The notes beneath the pieces were generated by a model. The model was not told where the DNA came from. It ran no database searches and saw nothing but the letters and a program-made list of their open reading frames with translations. A DNA stretch of 64,000 bases from Prochlorococcus sp. AG-363-A16 (GTDB lineage Bacteria; Cyanobacteriota; Cyanobacteriia; PCC-6307; Cyanobiaceae), in contig QCFB01000006.1 in NCBI GenBank assembly GCA_003280345.1, positions 1-64,000 of the forward strand, in the 5' to 3' direction. Position 1 is the first letter of the stretch. Every line of letters starts with the position of its first letter. The position numbers and the translations under genes were made by a program. Shown here in pieces: positions 63,551 to 64,000 of the stretch.

Positions 63551-64000
63551 TTAATTTTTATTTTCAAGTCTTGTTAATACTTCTCGAGCACGTTTAACTA
63601 CATCTTGCCTAACTCCGGCAAGACGTGCTGCTTCAATTCCATAACTTTGACTGGCTCCACCAGGAGCGACTTTATGCAAAAATAATAATTCTTCTTCAGT
63701 CTCTTGCACTAAGACTTGATAGTTAGAAATATTTTCTAATGTATCAGATAAGGTATTTAGTTCATGATAGTGAGTGGCAAAGATTGTTCTGCTTTTTATT
63801 TCCTTTGCAAGGCATTCACTAACAGCCCATGCTATTGATAACCCATCAAAAGTTGCAGTTCCTCGTCCAATCTCATCTAAGAGTACTAAGGAATCAGTAG
63901 TTGCTTGATTTAGGATGAATGCAGTTTCAGCCATCTCAACCATAAATGTTGATTGACCTGAAGCAAGATCATCAACAGCACCTACTCGTGTGCAGATTCG
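63551..64000 (-). CDS. mutS: DNA mismatch repair protein MutS, 3' part
   Basis: The window ends inside this gene, so only the last 149 codons are present and the start is not seen. The frame continues to the window edge with [14 protein letters not shown], then [16 protein letters not shown] (Walker B of the MutS ATPase), ATHYHELN, and the C-terminal [10 protein letters not shown] block. Mismatch recognition domains lie outside the window. The gene is convergent with cobH/cbiC. Confidence 0.95.
   Translation of the reverse strand, partial: RICTRVGAVDDLASGQSTFMVEMAETAFILNQATTDSLVLLDEIGRGTATFDGLSIAWAVSECLAKEIKSRTIFATHYHELNTLSDTLENISNYQVLVQETEEELLFLHKVAPGGASQSYGIEAARLAGVRQDVVKRAREVLTRLENKN

Overview
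The window reads as a compact, AT-rich chromosome segment of a marine picocyanobacterium, most likely Prochlorococcus of a low-light lineage. The cyanobacterial identity rests on several genes: both sulfolipid genes (sqdB, sqdX), Ycf37, Ycf23 and Ycf21-type proteins, a Psb34-like photosystem II assembly peptide, a multi-ACT aspartate kinase, and paired stearoyl-type desaturases. Very short intergenic gaps, many 4-base overlaps and many non-ATG starts fit a streamlined genome. The genus and ecotype are inference; no 16S or photosystem core gene is present. There is no insertion sequence, prophage, CRISPR array or rRNA, and only one tRNA.

Layout. 1-3.3 kb: a TrpD2-like gene and cobA enclose 1.4 kb that is nearly gene-free. 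It holds one orphan ORF and two small minus-strand reading frames, each interrupted by one stop codon. 3.3-8.6 kb: a tightly packed minus-strand run pyrG-queE-queC-pabB-pabC (CTP, 7-deazaguanine and folate precursors). 8.7-16 kb: aspS, gcvT, a cysteine-rich orphan, speE-speB, mazG, a DUF2227 membrane protein, tRNA-Val(UAC) and a degenerate HesB/IscA-like protein starting 11 bases after it. 16-25.6 kb: valS, a DedA-type protein, ligA, a SprT-like protease and several conserved-looking unknowns, then chorismate lyase. 25.6-32 kb: mnmG, dnaB, rplI and two delta-9 desaturases flanking an HTH-like unknown. 32-37.5 kb: a PLP enzyme followed by gcvH and gcvP. 37.5-42.5 kb: sqdX, sqdB, psb34-like, thiG, ycf37, rplT-rpmI. 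42.6-48 kb: a SpoIID-like protein, a family-2 glycosyltransferase, dnaX and an LRAT-fold protein. 48-56 kb: tig-clpP-clpX proteostasis group, and asd-dapA with RNase J. 56-64 kb: tilS, ycf23, uvrB, holA-lysC, cobH/cbiC and the 3' end of mutS.

How they work together. Most of the window is housekeeping. Lysine/threonine-family synthesis is represented by lysC, asd and dapA. Glycine cleavage is split between gcvT and gcvH-gcvP. Replication and repair are covered by dnaB, dnaX, holA, ligA, uvrB and mutS. Thylakoid membrane lipids are covered by sqdB, sqdX and the desaturases. The least explained pieces are the small ones: the broken frames between trpD2 and cobA, four short proteins below the usual length cut-off, and a hairpin that buries the ribosome binding site of a proline-rich 86-residue protein. 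No obviously new defence or mobile system was seen.
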